Assembly (NCBI GenBank): GCA_018624035.1 | Contig: JAAZUU010000011.1 | Coordinates: forward strand, 1-34,995 | Origin: Rhodobiaceae bacterium | GTDB lineage: Bacteria; Pseudomonadota; Alphaproteobacteria; Puniceispirillales; Puniceispirillaceae | Reading direction: 5' to 3' | DNA length: 34,995 bases | Shown: positions 19,365-27,828 of the stretch, one piece after another | Layout: the number at the start of each line of letters is the position of its first letter | Position numbering within the stretch: the first letter of the stretch is position 1 | Made by a program: the position numbers and the translations under genes | Notes under the pieces: model-generated | What the model was told of the DNA's origin: nothing | Databases searched by the model: none | Seen by the model: the letters and a program-made list of their open reading frames with translations, nothing else

Positions 19365-20102
19365 ATGCCGGCACCATCCAAGCTTTCACTGTACAGCGTT
19401 GATGTCGCGTCATCCTCGTCCGACCTCGCCTGGCGCGCGGCTGAGGACGGGGCTGCTTCCGGCACTGCCTTTCTGGTCGGGGAGCAGACAGCCGGACGCG
19501 GGCGACGCGGCGCTGTCTGGTCTTCGGCACGCGGCGGCATGTATCTGTCGATCCTGCTGCGACCGGCGATTGCTTCGGATGCGTTCTTCGGCCTGTCCTT
19601 CATTGCCGCGCTTGCCATCCGCGAGGAACTGGCGGCGAGGCTTGTCGGGAAGGATGTGCGCCTGAAATGGCCGAATGATGTCCTGGCCGGAGGCGGCAAG
19701 ATCTGCGGGATCCTGCTCGAGGCGCGCGGCGATACCGTGGTGATTGGCACCGGCGTCAATATCGCACCCGTGATGCCGGTTGACGGGGCAAGGCTGCCGC
19801 CAGCCTCGGTCCATGACCTTGGTGGTTTGGATGTCACGCCGGAAGATCTGGCAGAGAGCTACGGGCGCAACCTGCTGGCGCGCCTCGATGGTTTCGTGCA
19901 GGCAGGTTTCAACCCGGTCAGGCTGGAATGGCTTCGCCACTGTGCCCATATCGAGGGTCAGATGAGGGTGTCGACCGGCGCCGATGTGGTCGAGGGCTTG
20001 TTTGTCGATCTTGACAGTGACGGCGCGCTTGTGCTGCGAGATGACACCGGCGATCTGAACCGCGTTACGACAGGCGATGTTGAACTGATGGGTAGACCCT
20101 GA
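19365..20102 (+). CDS. birA: Biotin--[acetyl-CoA-carboxylase] ligase, monofunctional
   Basis: This 245-residue enzyme activates biotin with ATP and attaches it to the lysine of biotin carboxyl-carrier domains. The catalytic signatures are AFLVGEQTAGRGRRGAVWSS (adenylate loop) and VRLKWPNDVLAGGGKICGILLE. A small C-terminal SH3-like domain (GLFVDLDSDGALVLRDD) follows. The N-terminal winged-helix domain of bifunctional BirA is missing, so it is a ligase without the known repressor function, as in most alphaproteobacteria. The start is uncertain: ATG 19365 has no good Shine-Dalgarno, and GTG 19359 is in frame. coaX starts directly after its stop. Confidence 0.92.
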   Translation: MPAPSKLSLYSVDVASSSSDLAWRAAEDGAASGTAFLVGEQTAGRGRRGAVWSSARGGMYLSILLRPAIASDAFFGLSFIAALAIREELAARLVGKDVRLKWPNDVLAGGGKICGILLEARGDTVVIGTGVNIAPVMPVDGARLPPASVHDLGGLDVTPEDLAESYGRNLLARLDGFVQAGFNPVRLEWLRHCAHIEGQMRVSTGADVVEGLFVDLDSDGALVLRDDTGDLNRVTTGDVELMGRP

Positions 20103-20882
20103 ATGCTGCTTGCCATTGATGTTGGAAACACGAACCTTGTGCTTGCGCTTGGTGAGGTGGATGGCGATATCCGCGATGTATGGCGGATTCGCACCGACGC
20201 CATATGCGATACCGCAACCTGTGCCGAACTGATGCATACGACAATCGGCTCGGCGCTTGCTGGCGCGACCGACGCGATCATTGCCAGTGTCGTTCCGGAC
20301 GTGACGCCGCATGTTGTCACGTCATTGACCGCGCTGACCGGCAGGGCGCCTCTTGTTGTGGGTGCTCCCGGGGTGGATATCGGTATCGATGTGAATATCG
20401 ACCGGCCGGAACAGGCCGGGGCGGACCGTCTGGTGAATGCTGTCGGGGCAGGGGCGCATCATCTACTTCCCGCCATCGTGCTTGATTTCGGCACCGCGAC
20501 GACGCTTGATCTCGTTGCCGCGGATGGTGCCTATGAGGGGGGAATCATTGCCCCCGGCGTGGCGCTGTCGATTGAATCGCTCGAACGGGCGGCGGCGCAA
20601 CTTCCCAGGCTGGAACTGAGGCGTTTTGAAGATGATCTTCCCATACTGGGAAAAAATACCGTCGCCGCAATGGAATCCGGTGTGTTCTGGGGCTATGTAA
20701 GCATGATCGACGGGCTCATGGCGCGTCTTCGCGCCGCCCATGCGCGGCCGGGCGACGATATGCAGGCCATCATGACCGGCGGGCTGGCAGGTCTTTTTGC
20801 GGACCATCTTGCCGGCCCGGTCATCGTCGATACCGATCTGACCGTGAAAGGCCTGTTCGAAATTTTTGCGCGCAATCGCTGA
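20103..20882 (+). CDS. coaX: Type III pantothenate kinase
   Basis: This 259-residue kinase catalyses the first step of coenzyme A synthesis, phosphorylating pantothenate. It belongs to the CoaX group, an acetate/sugar-kinase-like fold. Visible motifs are the phosphate-binding DVGNTN (residues 6-11), the central VLDFGTATTLDLVAADGAYEGGIIAPG with the catalytic Asp, and TGGLAGLFADHL near the end. CoaX-type kinases need a monovalent cation and are not inhibited by CoA. Start and birA stop are adjacent with no gap, which suggests coupling. Confidence 0.95.
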   Translation: MLLAIDVGNTNLVLALGEVDGDIRDVWRIRTDAICDTATCAELMHTTIGSALAGATDAIIASVVPDVTPHVVTSLTALTGRAPLVVGAPGVDIGIDVNIDRPEQAGADRLVNAVGAGAHHLLPAIVLDFGTATTLDLVAADGAYEGGIIAPGVALSIESLERAAAQLPRLELRRFEDDLPILGKNTVAAMESGVFWGYVSMIDGLMARLRAAHARPGDDMQAIMTGGLAGLFADHLAGPVIVDTDLTVKGLFEIFARNR

Positions 20883-20912
20883 TCGCGCGACACTATGGGA
20901 AATTGAAAACAC

Positions 20913-22604
20913 ATGTATCACAGTACCGACCTTCTGTTTGTGCCACTTGGCGGGTCTGGCGAAATCGGCATGAATGCCAATCTCTATCATTATGATGGCA
21001 GTTGGTTGATGGTTGATCTCGGCATTTCGTTTCCGGATGACAGCATGCCGGGGATCGATGTCGTATTGCCGGATCTCAGCTTCATCGAGCAGCGGCGTGA
21101 CAGTCTTGCCGGGCTGGTGATCACGCACGGCCATGAGGACCATCTCGGGGCGATCCCCTATATGTGGTCACAGCTTGGATGTCCGGTCTATGGCAGCGCG
21201 TTCACGCTGGCACTGCTGCGTCGAAAGCTGGCCGAGAACGGCCGGCAGATGGACATTCCACTGATCGAGATCGGCCCCGGCACGGTCACCGAGATCGGCC
21301 CCTTCAGCGTCGAGATGGTGGGGCTGACGCACTCCATTCCGGACCCGACGGCGCTGGCCATCCGGTGTGATGCCGGCACGGTGCTGCATACGGGTGACTG
21401 GAAGTTCGATCCGGCACCGGGACTTGGTGATATGACTGACACCACGCGTCTGGCTCAGATCGGTGACGAGGGCGTGCTGGCGATGGTCGGGGATTCGACA
21501 AACGCCATGGTCGAGGGGCGCACAGGATCGGAGGCCGAGGCCGAGGCCGGCCTTCGTGAGGTCATCGCCGCCGCCACCGGCCGGGTCGCGGTGACCTGTT
21601 TTTCAAGCAATGTGGCGCGTATCCAGTCAATCATCAGCGCCGCCAAGGCGAACGACCGGTCGGTTGCCGTGGTGGGCCGGGCGATCAAGCGGGCCATATC
21701 GGCCGCGCAGGAAGTCGGCTATCTGCGCGATCTTCCCGATTTTGTCCCGGAAGAGGATATTGATCTGCTCCCACGCAACAACATCGTCATCATCTGCACC
21801 GGCACGCAGGGCGAACCACGTGCCGCCATGGCCAAGATTGCTGCCGGCGCCCATGAGAGTGTCAAGCTGGAGCAGGGTGACACGGTGATCTATTCCTCGC
21901 GCCAGATTCCCGGTAACGAGCCGGCCATCGCACGTGTTCAGGATGCGCTGATCCGCCGCCGGATCAACCTGATTACGGACGAAGACGCGCCGGTACATGT
22001 TTCCGGCCACCCGTCACGTGAGGAGATGGTCGAGATGTACGGGCTGGTGAAGCCGCGGATCGCCATTCCGGTGCATGGCACGGCCCGTCACCTTGTCGCC
22101 CATGCCGAACTTGCCGAGGCCTGCCAGGTCCGCCAGACTCTGCTTCCCGACAATGGCACGGTGATCCGGCTCGCCGGGGCGGGCGGCGAGTCAAGCGCGT
22201 CGATTATCGACAATGTGAGGACCGGCGCGCTGACACATGAAAAGGGCAAGATCCTGGAAATCCAGTCGGACATGATGCGGGCACGCCGCCGGATGTTGTG
22301 GAACGGTGTTGTGACCGCCAGTCTGGTGATGAATCGTGATGGCGGCCTGTGTGCTGTCCCGGCGATATCACAGACAGGCATAAGCGATGAGGCCGCCGCC
22401 GCAGATTATGTCGCGACGGCAAGTCTCGCGATCGAGGATGCGCTAGCCGGCATGGGCCGGGCGGCCCGCCGCGATGACGCGAATGTCGAGGAGATTGCCG
22501 GTCAGGCATTGCGCCGGGTGGCGCGCAGCATGTTCGGCCTTCGCCCGGTTGCGCATGTCCATATCATGCGCCTGAGCGAAGACGATCTTCGCGGTGTCGC
22601 CTAG
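20913..22604 (+). CDS. rnj: Ribonuclease J
   Basis: This 563-residue metallo-beta-lactamase/beta-CASP ribonuclease acts in 5'-to-3' exonucleolytic and endonucleolytic RNA decay and maturation. The zinc motif is THGHEDHLGAIPY (His72, His74, Asp76, His77), with further ligands in LTHSIPDP and LHTGDWKFD. The beta-CASP domain includes VTCFSSNVARIQSI, and VHVSGHPSREEMVEMYGLVKPRIAIPVHG follows. A C-terminal domain runs from about residue 450. It is of usual alphaproteobacterial length, 30 bases after coaX. A weak GGGA precedes the ATG. Confidence 0.93.
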   Translation: MYHSTDLLFVPLGGSGEIGMNANLYHYDGSWLMVDLGISFPDDSMPGIDVVLPDLSFIEQRRDSLAGLVITHGHEDHLGAIPYMWSQLGCPVYGSAFTLALLRRKLAENGRQMDIPLIEIGPGTVTEIGPFSVEMVGLTHSIPDPTALAIRCDAGTVLHTGDWKFDPAPGLGDMTDTTRLAQIGDEGVLAMVGDSTNAMVEGRTGSEAEAEAGLREVIAAATGRVAVTCFSSNVARIQSIISAAKANDRSVAVVGRAIKRAISAAQEVGYLRDLPDFVPEEDIDLLPRNNIVIICTGTQGEPRAAMAKIAAGAHESVKLEQGDTVIYSSRQIPGNEPAIARVQDALIRRRINLITDEDAPVHVSGHPSREEMVEMYGLVKPRIAIPVHGTARHLVAHAELAEACQVRQTLLPDNGTVIRLAGAGGESSASIIDNVRTGALTHEKGKILEIQSDMMRARRRMLWNGVVTASLVMNRDGGLCAVPAISQTGISDEAAAADYVATASLAIEDALAGMGRAARRDDANVEEIAGQALRRVARSMFGLRPVAHVHIMRLSEDDLRGVA

Positions 22605-22628
22605 GGTGGAAAGGTACAGAGGACCGTC

Positions 22629-23039
22629 ATGATTGGCCGTATCAATCATATTGCCATCGCGGTGCCCGATCTTGTTGCGGCAGCGCGGCAATGGGAGACC
22701 GGCCTTGGCGCCACCTGCAGCGCGCCACAGGCGCTCCCCGAACATGGGGTAACGGTCGTGTTTGTCGAACAACCGAACACAAAGGTGGAACTGATGGAAC
22801 CGCTTGGCGAGGATTCACCCATCGCCGCCTTTCTGCAACGCAATCCGGCCGGCGGCATGCATCATATCTGCTATGAGGTGGCCAATATCCGCGCTGCGCG
22901 TGATCACCTCATGGCATCGGGCGCACGCGTGCTCGGAGATGGTGAGCCAAAGACAGGGGCCCATGGTACGCCTGTGCTGTTCCTGCACCCGAAGGATTTC
23001 TGCGGCACCCTGATAGAACTTGAGGAGGTTGGCGACTGA
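22629..23039 (+). CDS. mce: Methylmalonyl-CoA epimerase
   Basis: This 136-residue enzyme of the vicinal-oxygen-chelate (glyoxalase) fold interconverts (R)- and (S)-methylmalonyl-CoA, between propionyl-CoA carboxylase and methylmalonyl-CoA mutase. The two fold repeats start at INHIAIAVPDL and GGMHHICYEVANI. The expected metal ligands are His in NHIAIAV, His in HHICYEV and Glu in GTLIELEE. It overlaps the DUF1467 gene by one base (TGATG). BirA upstream in the same run would biotinylate the carboxylase of this pathway. Confidence 0.92.
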   Translation: MIGRINHIAIAVPDLVAAARQWETGLGATCSAPQALPEHGVTVVFVEQPNTKVELMEPLGEDSPIAAFLQRNPAGGMHHICYEVANIRAARDHLMASGARVLGDGEPKTGAHGTPVLFLHPKDFCGTLIELEEVGD

Positions 23040-23281
23040 TGGATTTTGTTTCCGCGCTGGTCGTGTTCCTGCTGCTCTGGTGGTGGGTGTTCCTGATGAG
23101 CCTGCCATTCGGCGTGCGGACCGTGGATACGCCGGAGTCCGGTCACGCCCCGTCCGCCCCGGCGCGCCCCATGCTGTGGCGAAAGGGTCTTGCCGCGACG
23201 GTGATCGCGGCTGTGCTGACAATTGTGGTCGACTGGGTTATTTCCGCTCAGATCATCTCGATTGGCATTCCCGCCGGCTGA
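23039..23281 (+). CDS. DUF1467 two-helix membrane protein
   Basis: This is an 80-residue inner-membrane protein of the DUF1467 family, function unknown. Two transmembrane helices are seen, at about residues 4-24 (VSALVVFLLLWWWVFLMSLPF) and 50-75. Between them is a loop with GVRTVDTPESGHAPSAPARPMLWRK, the family signature. It starts at TGATG with the mce stop. In many alphaproteobacteria the same gene stands between mce and proS; here proS is absent and a terminator follows. Confidence 0.88.
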   Translation: MDFVSALVVFLLLWWWVFLMSLPFGVRTVDTPESGHAPSAPARPMLWRKGLAATVIAAVLTIVVDWVISAQIISIGIPAG

Positions 23282-23345
23282 TCATCGGGCGTAACGACGG
23301 CGTTGCGCGTGTAAAAAAGGCCGCGAAACGGAAGCCACAAAAAAA

Positions 23346-23370
23346 GCAAGGCGCCTGCCTTGCCTTTTCT
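23346..23370. terminator. Rho-independent terminator, works on either strand
   Basis: GCAAGGC (23346-23352) and GCCTTGC (23357-23363) form a 7-bp stem with a GCCT loop. On the plus strand CTTTTCT follows, ending the nuo/birA/mce run. On the minus strand seven T residues follow the stem, so it would be the stronger terminator for leftward transcription. Confidence 0.75.
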
Positions 23371-23376
23371 GAATGG

Positions 23377-23392
23377 GCCGGGTTGTCCCGGC
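23377..23392. other. Second hairpin beside the terminator
   Basis: GCCGGG (23377-23382) and CCCGGC (23387-23392) form a 6-bp G+C-rich stem with loop TTGT, 13 bases beyond the terminator stem. No T-run follows on the plus strand. It may back up the terminator or be part of a minus-strand transcript. Confidence 0.5.
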
Positions 23393-23760
23393 TCCGCTCT
23401 CTCCCTAAACCCGGTATCTTGTCCGCGTTTTTATAAACAAAATGTTAGGCACGAAAACTTCTTCTGTCGACAAAAAATTATACGAATTTTAGAAATTTCC
23501 TCGGGCCTTTGAAATATTCCTGTCAGGCGGTGGATGATTGGCAGACGCTTGCGGGATTACAACATTGAAATTGGCGCACGAAAGCATATGTACCTGCTGC
23601 GGTCATGAGCGCTGCGAACGTCAACATGCGAGCCTGGACGTCCCGGTGCGACAAGGCGAGCCAAAACTCAAGGTTGGCGCGTCGTGCCAATGATAGTAAT
23701 GTCTGCCGCTGCATATTTTCAGACGGGGTGAAGCCCGTCATGATCGGAGAAACAGCGCTG

Positions 23761-24219
23761 ATGGCGACGCCCGTCTCGAAAATCTATCTGAGTTCGGATC
23801 ACGCCGGGGCTGATCTGCGGCGCACTGTCGCCGCGCATCTTGTTGATCTTGGCCATGTCGTCGAGGATCTTGGTCCGGCCTCGGATGAGTCGGTTGATTA
23901 TCCCGATTACGGGGCGAGGCTGGCACAGGCCATGAAGGATGACCCGCAATCGCGCGGTGTTGCCGTTTGTGGCAGTGGCATCGGGATTTCCATTGCGGTC
24001 AACAGATTTTCCTGGGTGCGGGCAGCGCTGGTCGGTGATGCGACCGCCGCGCGCCTGTGCCGTGAACATAATGACGCAAACGTGCTGGCCCTTGGCCAAC
24101 GTCTGACCGGCGTTGCGGTGGCGCTTGATTGTGTCGATATTTTCTTGAAGACCGAATTCGAGGGGGGGCGTCATGCTCGCCGTGTTGACAAGCTGGCGAG
24201 TCCCGGCGATACGGCGTAG
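23761..24219 (+). CDS. rpiB: Ribose-5-phosphate isomerase B
   Basis: This 152-residue isomerase interconverts ribose-5-phosphate and ribulose-5-phosphate in the pentose phosphate pathway, supplying the ribulose-5-phosphate that the riboflavin genes downstream also use. Motifs are [24 protein letters not shown], the active-site [16 protein letters not shown] with its catalytic cysteine, and [16 protein letters not shown] 23761 was preferred because GGAGA lies about ten bases before it; ATG 23740 is in frame but sits behind a hairpin. The stop overlaps a GTG at 24219, but the better glyA start is 24264. Confidence 0.92.
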   Translation: MATPVSKIYLSSDHAGADLRRTVAAHLVDLGHVVEDLGPASDESVDYPDYGARLAQAMKDDPQSRGVAVCGSGIGISIAVNRFSWVRAALVGDATAARLCREHNDANVLALGQRLTGVAVALDCVDIFLKTEFEGGRHARRVDKLASPGDTA

Positions 24220-24263
24220 TGCTAACGGCAATCTGGCGGCAGGGCACGCCACAGGAGACCATC

Positions 24264-25559
24264 ATGGATGACATCAGAAAATACGCGATAATGGACGGCT
24301 TCTTTTCGGCAGGACTTGCCGATTCGGATCCGGAACTGGCAGGGGCAATCAGGCATGAGCTTGTGCGCCAGCAGGACCAGATCGAAATGATCGCGTCGGA
24401 GAATATCGTCAGCAATGCCGTGCTCGAAGCGCAGGGATCCGTGCTGACCAACAAATATGCCGAAGGGTATTCCGGTCGGCGCTATTATGGCGGCTGTGAA
24501 TTCGTCGATGTTGCAGAAACATTGGCCATCGAGCGCGCAAAGGAGCTGTTTGGCGCGGCCTTTGTCAATGTGCAACCGCATTCCGGCGCACAGGCAAACC
24601 AGGCCGTGTTCCTGTCGCTTCTCAAGCCGGGTGACACAATCCTCGGCATGTCGCTTGCCGCCGGTGGTCATCTGACTCATGGTGCGGCACCGAACCTGTC
24701 TGGCAAATGGTTCAATGCCGAACAATATGGTGTTGACGAGGATACGGCGCAGATCGATTTCGACGCGTTGATGGCAAAGGCCAAGGAATGCCAGCCGAAG
24801 ATCATCCTTGCCGGTGGCTCGGCCTATCCGCGGACTCTTGATTTCGCCAAATTCCGCGAGATCGCTGATGCGGTGGGCGCTTATCTGATGGTCGATATGG
24901 CGCATATTTCGGGGCTGGTGGCCGCCGGCGTGCATCCGAACCCGGTGCCGCATGCGCATATCGTCACCTCGACAACGCACAAGACATTGCGTGCAGGACG
25001 TGGTGGAATCATCCTGTCGAATGACGAGGCGCTTGGCAAGAAGGTCAATTCGGCGGTATTCCCGGGGCTTCAGGGGGGACCGTTGATGCATGCCATCGCT
25101 GGCAAGGCGGCCGGTTTCGGCGAGGCCCTGCGTCCGGAATTCCGTACTTACATCGAACAGGTGGTCTCGAATGCCAGAACTCTGTCCGATGCCCTGATAG
25201 AACGTGGTCTCGATATCGTGTCGGGAGGTACCGACACGCATCTGGTGCTTGTCGATTTGCGGCCCAAGGGATTGACCGGCAACATCTCCGAGGTGTCGCT
25301 GGAAAATGCCGGCATTACCTGCAACAAGAACGGCGTGCCGTTTGACCCGCAGCCACCGATGGTGACATCAGGTGTTCGCCTGGGCTCGCCAGCCGGTACG
25401 ACGCGCGGGTTCGGAACGACCGAATTCGCCAGGATCGGTCATCTGATCGGTGATGTTCTTGATGGTCTTGCCGCCAATCCGGACGACAATGGCGAAGTCG
25501 AGAACCGTGTACGCAATGAGGTGCGCGAACTTTGCCGGGCTTTCCCAATCTATCAATAG
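24264..25559 (+). CDS. glyA: Serine hydroxymethyltransferase
   Basis: This 431-residue PLP enzyme converts serine and tetrahydrofolate to glycine and 5,10-methylene-tetrahydrofolate. Motifs are [52 protein letters not shown] and [26 protein letters not shown] contains the PLP lysine (Lys240). ATG 24264 follows AGGAGA at 24253-24258; the GTG at 24219 would only add an unrelated 15-residue prefix. rpiB-glyA-nrdR order is conserved in alphaproteobacteria. A short gap of 45 bases separates it from nrdR. Confidence 0.95.
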   Translation: MDDIRKYAIMDGFFSAGLADSDPELAGAIRHELVRQQDQIEMIASENIVSNAVLEAQGSVLTNKYAEGYSGRRYYGGCEFVDVAETLAIERAKELFGAAFVNVQPHSGAQANQAVFLSLLKPGDTILGMSLAAGGHLTHGAAPNLSGKWFNAEQYGVDEDTAQIDFDALMAKAKECQPKIILAGGSAYPRTLDFAKFREIADAVGAYLMVDMAHISGLVAAGVHPNPVPHAHIVTSTTHKTLRAGRGGIILSNDEALGKKVNSAVFPGLQGGPLMHAIAGKAAGFGEALRPEFRTYIEQVVSNARTLSDALIERGLDIVSGGTDTHLVLVDLRPKGLTGNISEVSLENAGITCNKNGVPFDPQPPMVTSGVRLGSPAGTTRGFGTTEFARIGHLIGDVLDGLAANPDDNGEVENRVRNEVRELCRAFPIYQ

Positions 25560-25604
25560 TGTGTACACTCCCGGCCGCATCAACATCTGGCGTTGCGGGG
25601 GATC

Positions 25605-26057
25605 ATGCTCTGTCCGTTTTGTGGTAGTGAAGACACCCAGGTAAAGGATTCTCGGCCTGCCGAGGATGGTGCCGCCATCCGTCGGCGGCGTCTATGCGGT
25701 ACGTGCGGGGCGCGTTTCACCACTTTCGAGCGCGTCCAGCTCCGGGAAATCAACATCGTCAAGCGCAGCGGACGCAAATCCGTGTTTGACCGCGACAAGC
25801 TCGAGCGGTCATTCGAGATTGCGCTCCGCAAGCGCGATGTCGACAAGGATGAGGTGGCGCGGGCGATCAATGATATTGTCCGTACGCTTGAAGGTCATGC
25901 CGAGGGCGATGTCCCGTCGCATCTTGTCGGCGAGCTGGTGATGAAGGCGCTGGCCGGATTGGATCAGGTTGCCTATGTCCGCTACGCCTCAGTCTACAGA
26001 AATTTCGATGAAGCCACCGATTTCGAGGATTTCGTGGAAAAGGAACTCGGTGACTGA
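25605..26057 (+). CDS. nrdR: Transcriptional repressor NrdR
   Basis: This 150-residue regulator represses ribonucleotide reductase genes in response to ATP/dATP. The zinc ribbon is [17 protein letters not shown] with a second pair in [15 protein letters not shown] (CxxC...CxxC). The ATP-cone follows from about residue 48 ([19 protein letters not shown]). It ends [12 protein letters not shown]. The usual second residue is Arg; here it is Leu. ATG 25605 follows a GGGG run. Its last eight bases overlap the proposed ribD GTG start. Confidence 0.95.
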   Translation: MLCPFCGSEDTQVKDSRPAEDGAAIRRRRLCGTCGARFTTFERVQLREINIVKRSGRKSVFDRDKLERSFEIALRKRDVDKDEVARAINDIVRTLEGHAEGDVPSHLVGELVMKALAGLDQVAYVRYASVYRNFDEATDFEDFVEKELGD

Positions 26058-27189
26058 CACGACGCCAGGACCATCGCCAGCCGATGATCGAAGATGGATG
26101 CGTGTTGCTATTGCCGAGGCGCGCCGCGCTGAAGGGCGGACGGCACCCAACCCGCCGGTTGGATGCGCCATTGTTGCAGCAACTGGACAGCTTGTCGCCA
26201 CCGGACACACCGCCATTGGCGGACGACCGCATGCCGAGGTTCAGGCTCTTGCCATGGCCGGTGAGGCGGCGCGCGGTGGCACCGCCTATGTGACGCTTGA
26301 ACCCTGCGCGCATCATGGCCAGACCGGACCATGCGTGGATGCGCTGATCGACGCCGGGATTGCCCGCGTTGTCGTGGCGCTTCGCGACCCCGATGACCGG
26401 GTGAATGGCCGTGGCATAGACCGGCTCGCCGACCATGGCATCACGCTGCGGATTGGTGTTGAAGCCGAAGCGGCACGCCGCGTCATGGCGGGGTTCCTCA
26501 GCAGAACAACGCGCGGGCGCCCTTTTGTCACGCTGAAGACAGCGACCTCACTGGATGGCATGATCGCTCTGTCCGATGGTGCCAAACGCTGGATCACCGG
26601 CCAACGGATGCGGAATTACGTTCATCTGCTGCGAAGCCGGTCCGAGGGGTTGCTGTCGGCGGTCGGCACCGTGCTTGCCGACGATCCGGAATTCACCTGC
26701 CGTCTGCCCGGGCTTGGTGGTGACAGCCCCCACCGGTTCATTCTTGACGGGTCTCTGCGCACACCAGTTACGGCAAGGCTGTTTCAGTCCACCGATGACA
26801 CGAGGCTGACCTTTTTCTGTGGTGAACACGCCGATGCCGAAACGCGTGCCACCTTGCGAGGTGCCGGCGCCGAGGTGACGCCGGTCGGAACCGACGAAAG
26901 CGGGAAATTGTCGCTTGCCGCTGTGATGAAGGCGATTGCCGATGCCGGTATCGGCAGCCTGATGGTCGAGGCAGGGGGGCAATTGGCCGCAAGCCTCTTG
27001 CGCGAGAGGTTGGTCGACCGCATCTTGTGGACAAGCAGTCAACATCTCATCGGCGCGGACGGTATACCGGCAATCTCGTCTCTCGCGACGCCGGGATTGC
27101 CGCCGCGGGCGTCTTTCAGCATCATTGCCGAGGGTGGTTTCGGGCCGGACCGCTTCTTAATGCTGGAACGGCCGGACGAGATTGACTAG
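26050..27189 (+). CDS. ribD: Bifunctional riboflavin biosynthesis deaminase/reductase
   Basis: This 379-residue enzyme deaminates and then reduces the pyrimidine product of GTP cyclohydrolase II, two middle steps of riboflavin synthesis. The N-terminal deaminase has the zinc ligands His61 in HAEVQAL and Cys86 and Cys95 in [11 protein letters not shown]. The C-terminal reductase (from about residue 155) has [39 protein letters not shown] and [14 protein letters not shown]. The start is a GTG at 26050, chosen because AAGGA lies six bases before it. It overlaps nrdR by eight bases. Riboflavin synthase follows after 36 bases. Confidence 0.93.
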   Translation: MTDTTPGPSPADDRRWMRVAIAEARRAEGRTAPNPPVGCAIVAATGQLVATGHTAIGGRPHAEVQALAMAGEAARGGTAYVTLEPCAHHGQTGPCVDALIDAGIARVVVALRDPDDRVNGRGIDRLADHGITLRIGVEAEAARRVMAGFLSRTTRGRPFVTLKTATSLDGMIALSDGAKRWITGQRMRNYVHLLRSRSEGLLSAVGTVLADDPEFTCRLPGLGGDSPHRFILDGSLRTPVTARLFQSTDDTRLTFFCGEHADAETRATLRGAGAEVTPVGTDESGKLSLAAVMKAIADAGIGSLMVEAGGQLAASLLRERLVDRILWTSSQHLIGADGIPAISSLATPGLPPRASFSIIAEGGFGPDRFLMLERPDEID

Positions 27190-27225
27190 AAAGACGTGTC
27201 ACGGTCACAGGATCAGCTTCCTATC

Positions 27226-27828
27226 ATGTTTACAGGCATCGTTACGGCAATGGGTACGGTTGTGTCCATCACCGACAGGGGAGACAGAATTCTGCGCGTC
27301 GGCGCGGAGTGGGATTGCACGAATCTGGCCATCGGTGCCTCGATCGCGCATTCTGGAATCTGCCTGACCGTCCTGTCGACCTCCGCGCACGAATATGAAG
27401 TGGCGGCCTCGGCGGAAACAATGCGGGTTACCACTCTTGGTGACTGGCGCGAGGGAAGCCGGGTCAATCTCGAGCGGTCCCTTCGCGTTGGCGACGAACT
27501 GGGTGGCCATATCGTCTCGGGGCATGTTGACGGGTTGGCCGAGGTCCTGTCGATCGAGCCTGTCGGGGACAGTCATCGCGTATGGCTTCGCGCGCCGCAG
27601 GATCTGGCGCGTTTCGTCGCCGCAAAGGGATCGGTGGCGCTGGACGGGGTGTCACTGACCGTGAACGAGGTCGAGGGACGTGACTTCAACATCAATGTGA
27701 TTGATCATACCTGGGCGGTTACAACACTTGGCGCGTTGCAGCCGGGACAGTCCCTCAACATGGAAATTGATATGCTGGCGCGTTATGTGGCCAGGCTTGC
27801 CGAAAGTGAAAATAATGACAGCTGGTAA
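27226..27828 (+). CDS. ribE: Riboflavin synthase, alpha subunit
   Basis: This 200-residue enzyme dismutates two 6,7-dimethyl-8-ribityllumazine molecules to riboflavin. It consists of two homologous beta-barrel halves, beginning MFTGIVTAMGTVVS and VDGLAEVLSIEPVGD. The motifs SIAHSGICLTV and KGSVALDGVSLTVNEV mark the ligand sites, and GGHIVSGHVDG joins the halves. The C-terminal trimerisation helix ends in MEIDMLARYVARL. ATG 27226 was chosen, the exact family start. The last 14 bases overlap the next gene. Confidence 0.94.
   Translation: MFTGIVTAMGTVVSITDRGDRILRVGAEWDCTNLAIGASIAHSGICLTVLSTSAHEYEVAASAETMRVTTLGDWREGSRVNLERSLRVGDELGGHIVSGHVDGLAEVLSIEPVGDSHRVWLRAPQDLARFVAAKGSVALDGVSLTVNEVEGRDFNINVIDHTWAVTTLGALQPGQSLNMEIDMLARYVARLAESENNDSW

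Larger units (their letters stand above)
23282..23760. other. 479-base non-coding region, partly A+T-rich
   Basis: This is the longest stretch without a convincing gene. From the left it contains a terminator hairpin (23346-23363) and a second hairpin (23377-23392). A visibly A+T-rich block follows at about 23430-23520, then more ordinary G+C. Small stems occur: GCCAA/TTGGC (23660-23664 and 23674-23678) and GACGGG/CCCGTC (23722-23727 and 23734-23739). The last ends right before an in-frame ATG at 23740. A 72-codon minus-strand frame (23523-23741) has no Shine-Dalgarno and no recognised family. The rpiB promoter must lie here, but I cannot place it confidently. Confidence 0.6.

Noticed and set aside
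23523-23741. Minus-strand 72-codon frame before rpiB
   Set aside because: No Shine-Dalgarno, no recognised family and mixed codon usage; kept only as a hypothesis under the findings.
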